Shown here: positions 18,540 to 28,159 of the stretch, piece after piece
Numbering within the stretch: position 1 is the stretch's first letter
Layout: each line of letters opens with the position of its first letter
Assembly: GCF_001983995.1 (NCBI RefSeq)
Contig: NZ_CP019450.1
Span: 496,001-560,000, forward strand
From: Halioglobus japonicus
Lineage (GTDB): Bacteria > Pseudomonadota > Gammaproteobacteria > Pseudomonadales > Halieaceae
DNA length: 64,000 nucleotides
Direction: 5' to 3'
Notes under the pieces: generated by a model
The model's input: only the letters and a program-made list of their open reading frames with translations
What the model was told of the DNA's origin: nothing
Databases searched by the model: none
Program-made: the position numbers and the translations under genes

Positions 18540-19285
18540 ACCAGACGGTGACCGCGCTCACCGTACTTGCGCAAGTGCCTGGCGCGGAGCTTGTCCAGCA
18601 GCGGCTGCATGCGCACCTCGATGTCCCGCGCGGGAACACAGCGATCTTCGGCGTACGCTTCCAAAAATGCCGCGTAGTACTCTGGTGCCAATCCCATGTC
18701 TTCGGCATTAAGGGTAAAACGAGCCACATCCCGAACACAGTGTCCGCTGGAGGGGCCGGCAGGGCAGACAGCCTCAAGATCCACGAGGTACATCGAGGAC
18801 TGACGCACCAAAAAGTTACTCCACTTGGCATCGCCATGGCTGTAGCCGGCCTCGTGCAGCGTTGCCAGCACCGCGCCGGCGTGCGCCATCAGTTGTTGCA
18901 GCCTCGCAGGTTTCAGTCCTTCCACCCAGAGATGCTTCAAGTCCTGCCCATCGATTATGGCCTCAGTAAGCAGCAGCACACCATCAGGCATAAGCGCACA
19001 GGCCTGCGGCGCAGGTACTTCAATGCCCAACGCAGCTAACGCAACGGCGTTGTCAAAGGCAGCTACCCCGCGGCCACCCCCGAAACGAAATTGCAGACGT
19101 TGAATCATATTTTTGGGGCGGTAGTACTTGGCGTAATGCAGTTCACCGCCGAGCTCTACCAATGCAACCAACGAGTACGGGTCTTGCTTGAGCACCCTAC
19201 CCTCGCGCTGCAACCACGCAGCAGTGCCCTCGCTGTCGCTCAGAGCCCGGGGTGCGTCGCCGCGCAGTAGGCGCAGCGCCGTCAC
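18536..19285 (-). CDS. LPS core kinase-like protein
   Basis: A 249-residue member of the WaaP/Kdo kinase superfamily. It shows the catalytic loop YSHGDAKWSNFLV near residue 151 and the metal-binding MYLVDLEAVCP near 172; the LHYAKYYRPKN segment near residue 50 should hold the ATP Lys. Its start overlaps the stop of waaP by four bases, placing it last in the waaF-waaC-waaG-waaP operon. Its stop overlaps that of the sulfotransferase gene. Probably a second inner-core heptose kinase. Confidence 0.78.
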   Translation of the reverse strand: MTALRLLRGDAPRALSDSEGTAAWLQREGRVLKQDPYSLVALVELGGELHYAKYYRPKNMIQRLQFRFGGGRGVAAFDNAVALAALGIEVPAPQACALMPDGVLLLTEAIIDGQDLKHLWVEGLKPARLQQLMAHAGAVLATLHEAGYSHGDAKWSNFLVRQSSMYLVDLEAVCPAGPSSGHCVRDVARFTLNAEDMGLAPEYYAAFLEAYAEDRCVPARDIEVRMQPLLDKLRARHLRKYGERGHRLV

Positions 19286-20127
19286 GAGGCCGCCAGTGCG
19301 GGCGGCTCACGCCCGTGATCTTTGCGATACAGTTTAATGGCAGCGCGCTCAACCGCACGCCATAGCGAGACATGCTCTGTCAGTGCTGGCCGCAGGCCTC
19401 CGGGGGTATACCAACGCATAAACCGCAGCAGGTCGCGGCGACTGACGCCACAGTCCATGGCCGAGAAGTACAGCCCTCCCAGATCTTTTACCAGCCAGCG
19501 CCGCGGGGTGCTCGCCCGCAACTGGGCCCGATGTAAATCAATCAGGTGACAGGTGGGACTGGCGCTGGCCAGGGTTTGCTCGTCCAGGTGAAAGTGGCAC
19601 AGATAAAAGTCGCGATGGTTAATACCTGCACGGTGCATGCGCCCTGCGCTATCTGCCAGCTTGCGCAAAATTTTCAGACGCGTTGAAAACATCGGCGGGT
19701 GACTTGCCCATGAGGCGCAGTAGTCTTCAAGACTGACGGTGCCAACCAGATCGTCAGTGACAATCATGGAGTGCTGGCGCGCCGGGTTGGCACCGAAGCG
19801 GGCATAGGCAGCCACGCTCATGGTATCCACCCCCAGTTCGGTCAATGCGAGCACTGCGCGATACTCATTGCTCGCGCCCAGCACGGGCAGTCGCAGCTGC
19901 AGCAGATTCTTACAAATTTCGCCCCAGCCAATACCGCTGTGCAACTTGAGAAAATAGGAATGGCCGCCGCGACCAAAGCGCAGTGTTTTGCGCCCTTCCT
20001 TGTTGCGGTAAACGTGTTCTGCCGGCGCGCTGCCGGCCACCTCGTCGGCCCAGTGCAACAGCGCTTGCGCAGAGGATGTCAGGCCCTCAACGGCAGCGAT
20101 ATCTTCGCGCACATAGCTCTCAGCCAC
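19282..20127 (-). CDS. waaP: LPS core heptose(I) kinase
   Basis: Phosphorylates heptose I of the inner core, important for outer-membrane stability. Family features are the basic FGRGGHSYFLKLHSGIGWG N-terminal segment with the ATP Lys, GINHRDFYLCHFHLD as catalytic loop and CHLIDLHRAQLR as metal site. A GTG at 20127 (VAESYVRED...) with AAGG upstream is preferred to the open frame reaching 20163, because it keeps the usual short overlap with waaG. The length of about 281 residues compares with 265 in E. coli. Confidence 0.88.
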   Translation of the reverse strand: MAESYVREDIAAVEGLTSSAQALLHWADEVAGSAPAEHVYRNKEGRKTLRFGRGGHSYFLKLHSGIGWGEICKNLLQLRLPVLGASNEYRAVLALTELGVDTMSVAAYARFGANPARQHSMIVTDDLVGTVSLEDYCASWASHPPMFSTRLKILRKLADSAGRMHRAGINHRDFYLCHFHLDEQTLASASPTCHLIDLHRAQLRASTPRRWLVKDLGGLYFSAMDCGVSRRDLLRFMRWYTPGGLRPALTEHVSLWRAVERAAIKLYRKDHGREPPALAAS

Positions 20128-21265
20128 GAGCCTTATCCAGTTTGTGCATGACGCTGCGCTCAATGATTTCCGCTCCGGTGCTGTGCATGGAATACAGATC
20201 GGTCACCTCAGCGTACACCAGCCCGGTGTCTCGACACTGCTGTCGATAAACTCCATCGAGACAGCGCAACACCGCCAGATTCAGGTCTTCCTGCTGGAAG
20301 GGTGAACGCAATACCAGCCCCGCTTTGGCCCGAACGATGTGATGTGCATAACCACAAACCTCCGTGCAGATAACCGGCAAACCCGCCACCAGCGCTTCCA
20401 GCAATACAATACCGGCAGCCTCATCCAGGGCCGGGTGAATCAAGGTATCTGCAGCGAGCAGCAACTCCGGAATATCATCCCGGCCGCCGAGGAATTCCAC
20501 ATATTCATCGACCTTGAGCTTGCGCGCCAACCAGCGAAACCGCCGGGTCTTGTCCTGGCCTACCACCAACAGGCGTATTTTCTGGTGTGGCTGCTCTTCA
20601 CGCACATGCGCCAGCGCATGAAGGGCCCGATCCAGCCCTTTCTTGATGAATCCAGAACCCACGAACAACAGCAGCATTTCGCCCGTCTCAGCTCCCAGCT
20701 GTTCCCTGGCAGCGCGGCGCCGCTCGGCCGCATCCGGCCCGGCTCGACGATCAGGCGAGATACCCGGCGGCAGCATATGCATACGCGCTTCGTCCGTGTG
20801 GTAGTGCTGCACAAATTTCGCTTTCTCCGTCTCGGAGATCAGCAGAATTTCTGTGTCGCTTTGCGGCCCGAATACCGCCGCTTCATAGGCTGAAAAATGA
20901 CGGAAACGGCCGCCGCGCCTATACAACACGCCGCGCTCATTCAAGGCCTTGTCGAGATAGCAGGAGTCAGCCGCGTAATAAACATCCAGACCGGGCATTT
21001 TGTTAAAGCCCACCACGCCATCGACGGGGTCCGCAGCGAGATCACTACTCACCCAGGCGAGAAATTTCTCATTGCGCCGGTGATGGGTATTGGCTTTGAC
21101 AGGAACGTGACGCAGCTCGGCGTCGGCAATGGCATCTCCCTGCCAGCTGATGTAGTAAATGCGGCAATGATGTCCTCGCGCCTGGCACTCTTCGACAAAG
21201 CGGCGGAAATCACGCTGCATCCCACCGTAGGGGAAGTACTTGTAGAGCAGGAACGCCAGCTTCAC
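20120..21265 (-). CDS. waaG: LPS core glucosyltransferase I
   Basis: GT4 enzyme that adds the first glucose of the outer core to heptose II. The N-terminal LAFLLYKYFPYGGMQRDF loop is diagnostic of WaaG. The C-terminal donor site ADTLIHPALDEAAGIVLLEA holds the EX7E pair. GTG at 21265 is chosen; it overlaps the stop of waaC by four bases and leaves 381 residues (E. coli 374). Substrate specificity for glucose is by family only. Confidence 0.88.
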   Translation of the reverse strand: MKLAFLLYKYFPYGGMQRDFRRFVEECQARGHHCRIYYISWQGDAIADAELRHVPVKANTHHRRNEKFLAWVSSDLAADPVDGVVGFNKMPGLDVYYAADSCYLDKALNERGVLYRRGGRFRHFSAYEAAVFGPQSDTEILLISETEKAKFVQHYHTDEARMHMLPPGISPDRRAGPDAAERRRAAREQLGAETGEMLLLFVGSGFIKKGLDRALHALAHVREEQPHQKIRLLVVGQDKTRRFRWLARKLKVDEYVEFLGGRDDIPELLLAADTLIHPALDEAAGIVLLEALVAGLPVICTEVCGYAHHIVRAKAGLVLRSPFQQEDLNLAVLRCLDGVYRQQCRDTGLVYAEVTDLYSMHSTGAEIIERSVMHKLDKARG

Positions 21266-22263
21266 GCCGACTCCTCCTGCGGCAGCACCGCGGTGAGCTT
21301 TGACCATACGTCTGCTGCGGAAATAGCAGTCATCATCGCCAGCGGATCGTCGGTATCTTCAGGCCCTACCGGCGACTGGATATGCACCTGGTGCTGACCG
21401 TAAGCCCCGATCAACGCGGTATCCGTTGGCCCGTACAATGACACCGTCGGGACATCCAGCGCGGCAGCGAGATGGCCGAGGCCAGTATCCACAGCAACCG
21501 CCCCATCCACCTCCAGCAGCATACTCGCCAGCCCCCGCAAGTCCAGGCGCGGCAACACCCGACCGGTGCCGGCGACAGCGACGATCTGGGCCGCCCGGAC
21601 TTTCTCTTCTTCGCTGCCCCAGGGCAACCACACAGGATAGCCCGCGGCATCGGCCAACGTCAGCAGCTCGGCCCAGTGCGCCACCGGCCACAGCTTTTCT
21701 GCGCGGGCCGTGCCGTGAAAAAACATCAGGCCACGACAGCGCTTTTCACGTGTGCGGGCGAGGTTGGCCCGAACGCCATAGTCGCCCCGCTCGCTATCAA
21801 TTGAGTACCCAAGGACGCTGGCAAACAAGCGCCGGGTGCGCTCCACCGCATGCATTTGCACCGGCACGCTGTACTTGTGGTGATAGGCGGTCGCCGCCAA
21901 ACCTTCACGGGCGCTATGCTTGTCGAACCCGGCAATGGGCGTTTGCGCCAGCCGCGCGACAAAGGCGCTTTTGAGTAAGCCCTGTGCATCGATGACCAGA
22001 TCGTAATGACGGCTGCGCAACTGCTGGCGGAAATTGCGCCACTCGGGGCCCGTAAAATTGCGCAGCGGACGTTTGCGCAAGCGTCGGAAGGCAATGGGCA
22101 AGGTTCGATTCACTGCCGGATGCCACGCGGGAATTTCCGCAAAGGCTTCTTCCACCACCCAGTCAAACTGAATGCCGGGAACCGCTCGGGCAGCATCCGT
22201 CACTGCGGGCAATGTATGAATCACATCCCCCAGCGACGACATCTTGACTATGAGAACTCGCAT
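21262..22263 (-). CDS. waaC: ADP-heptose:LPS heptosyltransferase I
   Basis: GT9 enzyme transferring the first heptose to Kdo2-lipid A. The N-terminal VLIVKMSSLGDVIHTLPAV is diagnostic, with the catalytic Asp region in the GDVIH segment. The C-terminal nucleotide site is VDTGLGHLAAALDVPTVSLYG. The 333 residues are typical. It follows waaF by five bases and overlaps waaG, so the operon order waaF-waaC-waaG-waaP matches the order of enzymes building the inner core. Confidence 0.94.
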   Translation of the reverse strand: MRVLIVKMSSLGDVIHTLPAVTDAARAVPGIQFDWVVEEAFAEIPAWHPAVNRTLPIAFRRLRKRPLRNFTGPEWRNFRQQLRSRHYDLVIDAQGLLKSAFVARLAQTPIAGFDKHSAREGLAATAYHHKYSVPVQMHAVERTRRLFASVLGYSIDSERGDYGVRANLARTREKRCRGLMFFHGTARAEKLWPVAHWAELLTLADAAGYPVWLPWGSEEEKVRAAQIVAVAGTGRVLPRLDLRGLASMLLEVDGAVAVDTGLGHLAAALDVPTVSLYGPTDTALIGAYGQHQVHIQSPVGPEDTDDPLAMMTAISAADVWSKLTAVLPQEESA

Positions 22264-22268
22264 CAGGC

Positions 22269-23303
22269 CTAGGCAGGCTCCGCCAACAAAACGTCAAGTT
22301 TACCAGCAACCAGGCTGGCCGGCGTCTCACGCATGCAGCGATGATGGCCCAGCGGACACTCACGCTCAAAACAGGGGGCGCAATCAATGTCGCTGACCAG
22401 CGTTGCACTGCTGGGATTAAGTGGCGGTGTAAACCCCGGCGAGGTGGCCCCGTAAATCACCACCAGAGGGCGCCCGAGGGCAGCGGCAATGTGCATGAGC
22501 CCGGAGTCATTACTGACCACAGCATCGGCCAGGGATAACATATCCACCGCTTCGGCCAGCGCCGTGCGCCCGGCGAGGTCGAATATTGCCTCACTCTGGC
22601 CACAGGCCTCGGCTATCTCTGCGGTCACCACCTGGTCCTTGGCGGATCCAAATAACACGATTTGCCAGTCACGCTGCAGATACTGACGGGCGAGTTCAGC
22701 ATAGTATTGTGCCGGCCAGCGCTTGGCCCCGCCAAATTCGGCACCGGGACACAGGGCCAATAGGGGTTTGTCGTTGCGCAAGCTGAACTTCTGGCGCGAC
22801 GCCTCTGCTTGAGCGCTGTCCACGGTGAGCTGCGGCGCGGGCAACGCGTCAGGCAAGGTTGCCGCGGCGTCGATACCCAGTGCGGCAAACTGCTGCACCA
22901 TCAGCGGCAGCACCGCCTCATCCAGTAAGCGCATATCGTTGAGTAGCCCATAGCGCATTTCTCCGCGCCAGCCAGTGCGCCGGGGAATCCCGGCAAATGC
23001 GGGTACCAGGGCCGACTTCAGTGAGTTAGGCAAAATGATAGCCTGATCGTACTGCTCCTCACGCAGCGTCCTGCCCAGGTGCCAGCGCCGGCGCAGGCCA
23101 ATTTCGCCGTGTCCCACGGGCAGATTGATCGCACGACGCACCTGGGGCATGCGCTCAAGAATCGGCTCGCTCCAGCCAGGCGCCATCACATCGATGATCA
23201 CTCCGGGGCGGGTTTGCTCGAGCAGCCGGTACAGCACCTGCGACATCACCATGTCACCAACCCAGGACGGCCCTACGATGAGAATTTTTTCGCCGCTGCT
23301 CAT
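22269..23303 (-). CDS. waaF: ADP-heptose:LPS heptosyltransferase II
   Basis: Adds the second heptose. Diagnostic motifs are ILIVGPSWVGDMVMSQVLYR at the N-terminus, ALCPGAEFGGAKRWP in the middle and VVSNDSGLMHIAAALGRP at the nucleotide-binding site. The 344-residue length agrees with the family (about 348). The start overlaps the stop of glnE by four bases, so the LPS genes are coupled to the nitrogen-regulation enzyme. Confidence 0.95.
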   Translation of the reverse strand: MSSGEKILIVGPSWVGDMVMSQVLYRLLEQTRPGVIIDVMAPGWSEPILERMPQVRRAINLPVGHGEIGLRRRWHLGRTLREEQYDQAIILPNSLKSALVPAFAGIPRRTGWRGEMRYGLLNDMRLLDEAVLPLMVQQFAALGIDAAATLPDALPAPQLTVDSAQAEASRQKFSLRNDKPLLALCPGAEFGGAKRWPAQYYAELARQYLQRDWQIVLFGSAKDQVVTAEIAEACGQSEAIFDLAGRTALAEAVDMLSLADAVVSNDSGLMHIAAALGRPLVVIYGATSPGFTPPLNPSSATLVSDIDCAPCFERECPLGHHRCMRETPASLVAGKLDVLLAEPA

Positions 23304-26176
23304 GCCATGCTTACTCCTTTGGGCAACTCACCAAATAATTCCTGCCAACAGCCCATGACCTGCGCTCGCTGCGCGGCAAACCGCGCGGGGCTGGCTACGC
23401 CGGGGCGCTGCTGCAGGGCCAACTCGTGGGCGCAGCCGCGGTATTGCAAATAGGCCTCGGTCAGTGCCCGGCAGTGGTCGGTTGCAAACAGCCCTGCGCG
23501 CTGCAACTCTTCGAGGATACGCACGTTGTCGGGCCAGGTCGCGAGCTGCGGATGTTTTGCAGCCCATGCCAGCACCGCATATTGGGCCATGAATTCTATA
23601 TCGACAATGCCGCCACTGCCCTGCTTTAAATCGAATGCATCATCGCGCTCCACCGGTAACAGATGGTCGCGCATCTTGGCTCGCATATTGACCACTTCCT
23701 GCGCCACCGCTGCCGCATCCCTGGGCTGGCACAAGGTTTCACGACGGATTACGTCGATTCGTTCAGCGACCATCGCGTCACCGGCCACATAACGGGCCCG
23801 CACCAGAGCCTGGTGCTCCCACGTCCAGGCATTCGCCTGCTGGTACCTGGCAAAACCCTCGACGCTGGGTACCAGAGAGCCGGAGTTGCCGTCGGGACGC
23901 AGGCGCATATCAATCTCATAGAGCTTGCCCAGAGACATACGCGTTTCCATGATATGGATAATTCGTTGTACCAGGCGCATATAGAAAACCGCATTATCGA
24001 TACTGCGAGCCCCGTCAGTGGTGCCCTGGGGGGCGGCATCAAACACGAATACCAGGTCGAGATCTGAGCCATAACCCAGCTCCAGCCCACCCAACTTACC
24101 GTAACCGTAGATCGCAAAGCCATAGCCCGTGCTGTCCCGCGCGGGTTCTCCGTACTTGCGCGTCAGATCTGCCCAGGCAACAGCGATAACCTGCTCGAGG
24201 ATAACCTCGGCGATCCAGGTGAGATTGTCGCTGACCTTCATCACCGGTAGCCGCTCCCCCAACTCGCTGGCAGCAACACGCAACACCTGCGCCGCCTTGA
24301 AGTAGCGCAAGGCATTCATCTGTGCTTCCAGATCGTCCGGTTTCAAACGGGCGACTTGCTGCTGCAACTGACTTTGCAGCTCAGCCTTGCAGGGGGCACT
24401 GTACAGGCTGGTGCGATCGAGAAATTCATCGAGCAAGACCGGGTGCTGGGCCATCTGTTCAGCAATCCACGGACTGGCACCACACAGCAGCGCCAGCTCC
24501 CGCAGTGCCGGCGGGTTTTCCAGCAACAGCACCAGATAAGCAGAGCGGCGCACCACGGCCGTCACCAGGGGCAGCACCCTGGCCAGGGCCAGATCGGGGT
24601 CATCGGTGTCAGCGCAGGCATGCACCATTTGGGGCATGAATTTCTCGAGTCGCTGGCGCCCCTCGGCCTGCGCAGCGGCAACACGCCGGGAAGCCCAAAA
24701 CTCCTTCAGCAAAGCGACTGTGGCATCGAGCTGCTGGAAACCCAGCGCTGTCAGAGCCTCACCGCTAATGTCTTCTCCCCACAGCTGACTGGCCTCGCCA
24801 GGGTTGTCCTGACCTTCATCCGGGTCGGCAATCAGCTGGTGAAAGTGCTGCGAAACCCGCGCTCTATGCGCATCGAGCGCCTGGCGGTACAACGACCAAT
24901 CTGCAAACCCCATCACGCTGGCCATCGCCCCACGAGCCAATGCGTCCGTGGGCAACTCCTGGGTCTGCTTGTCCTGATAACCTTGAATAGCGTGTTCGCT
25001 ATCACGCAGAAACAGATAGGCCTGGCGTAACTCAGTCGCCGCTTGCTCGGGTAGACAACCCAGGTGCACACACTCCTCGAGCGCAGCCAACAGCAAGCGC
25101 TGCTGTAAGCCCAGGTCGCGCCCTCCGCGAATCAATTGAAAACACTGGACGATAAATTCGATCTCGCGAATGCCGCCATGACCGAGTTTAACGTTGTCAT
25201 GCAGGCCGCGACGGCGCACTTCTGCACTGATCATCTGCTTCATACTGCGCAGACTCTCAATGACGCCAAAGTCGACATAGCGGCGGTAAATAAAGGGCCG
25301 CAACGATGCCATCAACGCCTGCGCTCGCCCGGGATCGCCGACTATCGGCCGAGCCTTGATCAGGGCGTAGCGCTCCCAATCGCGGCCCTGCTCCTGATAG
25401 TAGGCCTCGAGAGCATTGAAGTTGTGGACCAGTGCGCCACTCTCGCCATAGGGACGCAAACGCATGTCGACCCGAAATACGAAGCCCTCGGGCGTAGTCT
25501 GGTCCAGCGCGGCGATGACCGCCTGCCCCAAACGAATAAAAAATTCCTCATTGCTGAGATTGCGCTTTGCGCCGTCGGTATTCCCCGACTCGGGATAGGC
25601 GAATATCAAATCGATATCGGAAGACAGGTTGAGTTCGCGTGCACCGAGCTTACCCATGGCCAACACAATCAGCGATTGAGCGTCGCCGCTGTCGCGCCCA
25701 ATAGGGCTGCCAAATCGTTGTTCTAATGCCCGATAACAATGCTTGACGGCCGCCGCTACACACACCTCCGCCAGTAGCGAGGTACTGCGCATTGTTTCGA
25801 AGGTGTCTGCCGCGCGCGTGAAGTCACGCCAGACAATACGCAACATGTGGCGCTGCCGGACCAGGCGCAACGTCAATCCAAGATCGTCAGAGGCCAGCAG
25901 TTCAGCATCCAACAAGCCGCGCAGCGCTGCTTCGTTCAGTGGCTGTTCAAATGCGCTGTTGCGCAACAGCTCTGCCAGCAACGCCGGCTTGCGTCGCACA
26001 AGCTCCGCAAAGAACGGGCTGCACGCCAGTACATGGAATAGCTGCTGAGCGAGTTCACCTTGCCTGGCGTAGTCGCCCAGGGCCTGAGCGGTACTCGTGT
26101 CGGCGCGTTCCAGTATGGCCTGCCATGCCCGCTTGGCGGACTCGGCAAGCACCGGCGGCAGACTCGGGTCAGGCAT
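23300..26176 (-). CDS. glnE: Glutamine synthetase adenylyltransferase/deadenylylase
   Basis: Bifunctional enzyme that switches glutamine synthetase off and on by adding or removing AMP in response to PII and glutamine. It has two nucleotidyltransferase domains in tandem. The first contains MGKLGARELNLSSDIDLIF (near residue 170) and removes AMP; the second contains YGKLGGLELGYGSDLDLVF (near 690) and adds AMP; each keeps its GSxxDxD catalytic pair. About 958 residues, as in E. coli (946). ATG at 26176 overlaps the stop of the upstream ATPase gene and is favoured over an in-frame start at 26191. Confidence 0.95.
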   Translation of the reverse strand: MPDPSLPPVLAESAKRAWQAILERADTSTAQALGDYARQGELAQQLFHVLACSPFFAELVRRKPALLAELLRNSAFEQPLNEAALRGLLDAELLASDDLGLTLRLVRQRHMLRIVWRDFTRAADTFETMRSTSLLAEVCVAAAVKHCYRALEQRFGSPIGRDSGDAQSLIVLAMGKLGARELNLSSDIDLIFAYPESGNTDGAKRNLSNEEFFIRLGQAVIAALDQTTPEGFVFRVDMRLRPYGESGALVHNFNALEAYYQEQGRDWERYALIKARPIVGDPGRAQALMASLRPFIYRRYVDFGVIESLRSMKQMISAEVRRRGLHDNVKLGHGGIREIEFIVQCFQLIRGGRDLGLQQRLLLAALEECVHLGCLPEQAATELRQAYLFLRDSEHAIQGYQDKQTQELPTDALARGAMASVMGFADWSLYRQALDAHRARVSQHFHQLIADPDEGQDNPGEASQLWGEDISGEALTALGFQQLDATVALLKEFWASRRVAAAQAEGRQRLEKFMPQMVHACADTDDPDLALARVLPLVTAVVRRSAYLVLLLENPPALRELALLCGASPWIAEQMAQHPVLLDEFLDRTSLYSAPCKAELQSQLQQQVARLKPDDLEAQMNALRYFKAAQVLRVAASELGERLPVMKVSDNLTWIAEVILEQVIAVAWADLTRKYGEPARDSTGYGFAIYGYGKLGGLELGYGSDLDLVFVFDAAPQGTTDGARSIDNAVFYMRLVQRIIHIMETRMSLGKLYEIDMRLRPDGNSGSLVPSVEGFARYQQANAWTWEHQALVRARYVAGDAMVAERIDVIRRETLCQPRDAAAVAQEVVNMRAKMRDHLLPVERDDAFDLKQGSGGIVDIEFMAQYAVLAWAAKHPQLATWPDNVRILEELQRAGLFATDHCRALTEAYLQYRGCAHELALQQRPGVASPARFAAQRAQVMGCWQELFGELPKGVSMA

Positions 26177-27944
26177 CCAGCACCGGCGCAACCCGCATCA
26201 CTTCTTCGATCGTAGTTTCGCCGCGAGCCACCCGGGTCGCACCCGACAAACGCAGAGTACGCATGCCCTCGCGCATAGCCGCTTCACGAATGGCGCTGGT
26301 CTCCAGCTGGGAGTGAATCTGTTCCTGCACCCGGGGGCTGTTGACCAACACCTCGTAAATGCCCTTGCGGCCGGTGTAACCAGTGTTGCGGCAGGCCTTG
26401 CAACCCACCGGCCGGGCCACCTGGCGTGGCGGGGTAATCTTCCAGGGAGTGGTCAGCTGTTGCCAGGCATCCAGATCCACCGATTCCATGGTCTTACAGG
26501 CGGAGCACAGAATACGCACCAGCCGCTGCGACATGATGCCCCGCACGGTAGCCTTAACCAGATAGGCGGGGACACCGAGCTCAAGCAGTCGGGAGACAGA
26601 GCTGGGCGAATCATTGGTATGCAGGGTCGAAAGTACGAGATGGCCGGTGAGCGCTGCCTGCACGGCCATATTGGCCGTTTCCAGATCGCGGATCTCGCCC
26701 ACCATGATAATGTCAGGGTCCTGGCGCATCAGCGCGCGCACGCCGGAGGAGAAATCCAGGTCGATACCGTGATTAACCTGCATCTGGTTAAACGCGTCCT
26801 CCACCATTTCGATGGGATCCTCGATGGTGCAGACATTCACTTCGCTGGTCGCCAGCTGCCGCAACGTGGAGTAGAGCGTGGTGGTCTTCCCTGAACCCGT
26901 CGGCCCCGTAACCAACACTATGCCATTGCCGCCGTCAGTCATCTGGTGCCAGCGCGCCAGGTCGTCTTCAGCCAGGCCCAATTGCTCGAAGCTTTTTTGC
27001 AGCACCTCGGGATCGAAAATCCGCATCACCAGCTTTTCACCGAAGGCGGTTGGCAATGTCGCCAGACGCAGCTCGACTTCACTGCCTTCAGGTGAGCGGG
27101 TTTTCAGGCGCCCATCCTGTGGCCGGCGTTTTTCGGCCACATCCATACGGCCCAGGATTTTGATGCGACTGGTAACCGCAGCGCACACCTGGTGCGGAAG
27201 CTCATACACACTGTGTAGCACGCCGTCGATGCGAAACCTGACATCGCCCTGCTCGCGCCGGGGCTCGATATGAATGTCGCTGGCGCGTTGCTCAAAGGCG
27301 TATTGAAGCAACCAGTCGACCACATTGACAATGTGCTGGTCGTTGGCGTCGGGCTCCTTCATGGAACCCAGTTCGAGCATTTGCTCCAGATTGGTGGTAT
27401 TGGTGCGATTGTCGGAGCGGTCGCTGGCCTTGGCACTGCGCACAGAACCGGCCATGTTGTAAAACTCGACCGTGTGGCGGGCAATCGCCCGGGGGTCAGC
27501 CAGCACCCGGCGAATGGGCTTGCGCAGAACATGCTCGAGGTTACTTTCCCAGGCGCGTATCCAGGGCTCGGCAGAGGCAATGACCACTTCATTGTCATTG
27601 ACTTCCACCGCCAAAATCCGATGACGCTCAGCAAACGCCTGCGACATCACCTCGGCGATGGCGGAGACGTTAATCTTGAGCGGGTCGATATCGTACACCG
27701 CCTGATCGGTACGCTGTGACAGCCAGCCAAGCAGCGCATCCATATCCATTACCCGCCCCGGATTTGTCGCATCCTGCAGCTTCTGATCGGCCAGGTAGAT
27801 CAGGGGGTGCACCTTGACCAGGGCATTGCCCGCAACCCGCTTAAGCTCGGCGTCGCCAAGGCGCCCCTCGCGGTGTAAATCCTGAGCCAGCGAGGTAAGA
27901 TTCAAGCGCTGTTCGGCGAAGAGGCCACCGTTGTCCATGGGCAT
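26169..27944 (-). CDS. GspE/PulE/PilB-type secretion ATPase
   Basis: A 591-residue hexameric ATPase of the type II secretion/type IV pilus assembly class. Domains in order: an N-terminal T2SSE_N/MshEN-like domain (to about 190), then the motor domain with Walker A GPTGSGKTTTLYSTL (near 345), the Asp box ending in CTIEDPIE, Walker B DPDIIMVGEIRDLETA, the His box HLVLSTLHTNDS and a C-terminal zinc tetracysteine (CSAC and CKAC). ATG at 27944 follows AAAGGA. No pilin or secretin genes are nearby, so whether it drives pili or secretion cannot be told. Confidence 0.85.
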   Translation of the reverse strand: MPMDNGGLFAEQRLNLTSLAQDLHREGRLGDAELKRVAGNALVKVHPLIYLADQKLQDATNPGRVMDMDALLGWLSQRTDQAVYDIDPLKINVSAIAEVMSQAFAERHRILAVEVNDNEVVIASAEPWIRAWESNLEHVLRKPIRRVLADPRAIARHTVEFYNMAGSVRSAKASDRSDNRTNTTNLEQMLELGSMKEPDANDQHIVNVVDWLLQYAFEQRASDIHIEPRREQGDVRFRIDGVLHSVYELPHQVCAAVTSRIKILGRMDVAEKRRPQDGRLKTRSPEGSEVELRLATLPTAFGEKLVMRIFDPEVLQKSFEQLGLAEDDLARWHQMTDGGNGIVLVTGPTGSGKTTTLYSTLRQLATSEVNVCTIEDPIEMVEDAFNQMQVNHGIDLDFSSGVRALMRQDPDIIMVGEIRDLETANMAVQAALTGHLVLSTLHTNDSPSSVSRLLELGVPAYLVKATVRGIMSQRLVRILCSACKTMESVDLDAWQQLTTPWKITPPRQVARPVGCKACRNTGYTGRKGIYEVLVNSPRVQEQIHSQLETSAIREAAMREGMRTLRLSGATRVARGETTIEEVMRVAPVLDA

Positions 27945-28092
27945 TATGTCCTTTTCTCTGCGCAGCGCCCGGCGGGAAATCCAGCGCGCCGGGATGCGTT
28001 GTCGCGTTGCCGGCTATGCTAGCACAGGGGCCGGCTTTCGAGAGGTATCTCGCACCGGGAGAAATGAAATGTTACAGCGATAAGAACTTTTT

Positions 28093-28121
28093 ATGACATT
28101 CGGCACTGTTGTGCATATACT
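28093..28121 (+). promoter_or_regulatory. Sigma-70-type promoter of the DUF47-pit unit
   Basis: ATGACA (28093-28098) and TATACT (28116-28121) are separated by 17 bases, close to the sigma-70 consensus, with the start codon of the DUF47 gene 38 bases further on. On the opposite strand the same stretch reads ATGTCATAAAA, then 11 bases, then CTGTAACATTT (28076-28099), two weak Pho-box-like half-sites with the usual 11-base phasing. The Pho assignment is speculative. Confidence 0.55.
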
Positions 28122-28159
28122 GCGCGAAAGTTAGACACCCCATACTTTGGAGTCTCTCT

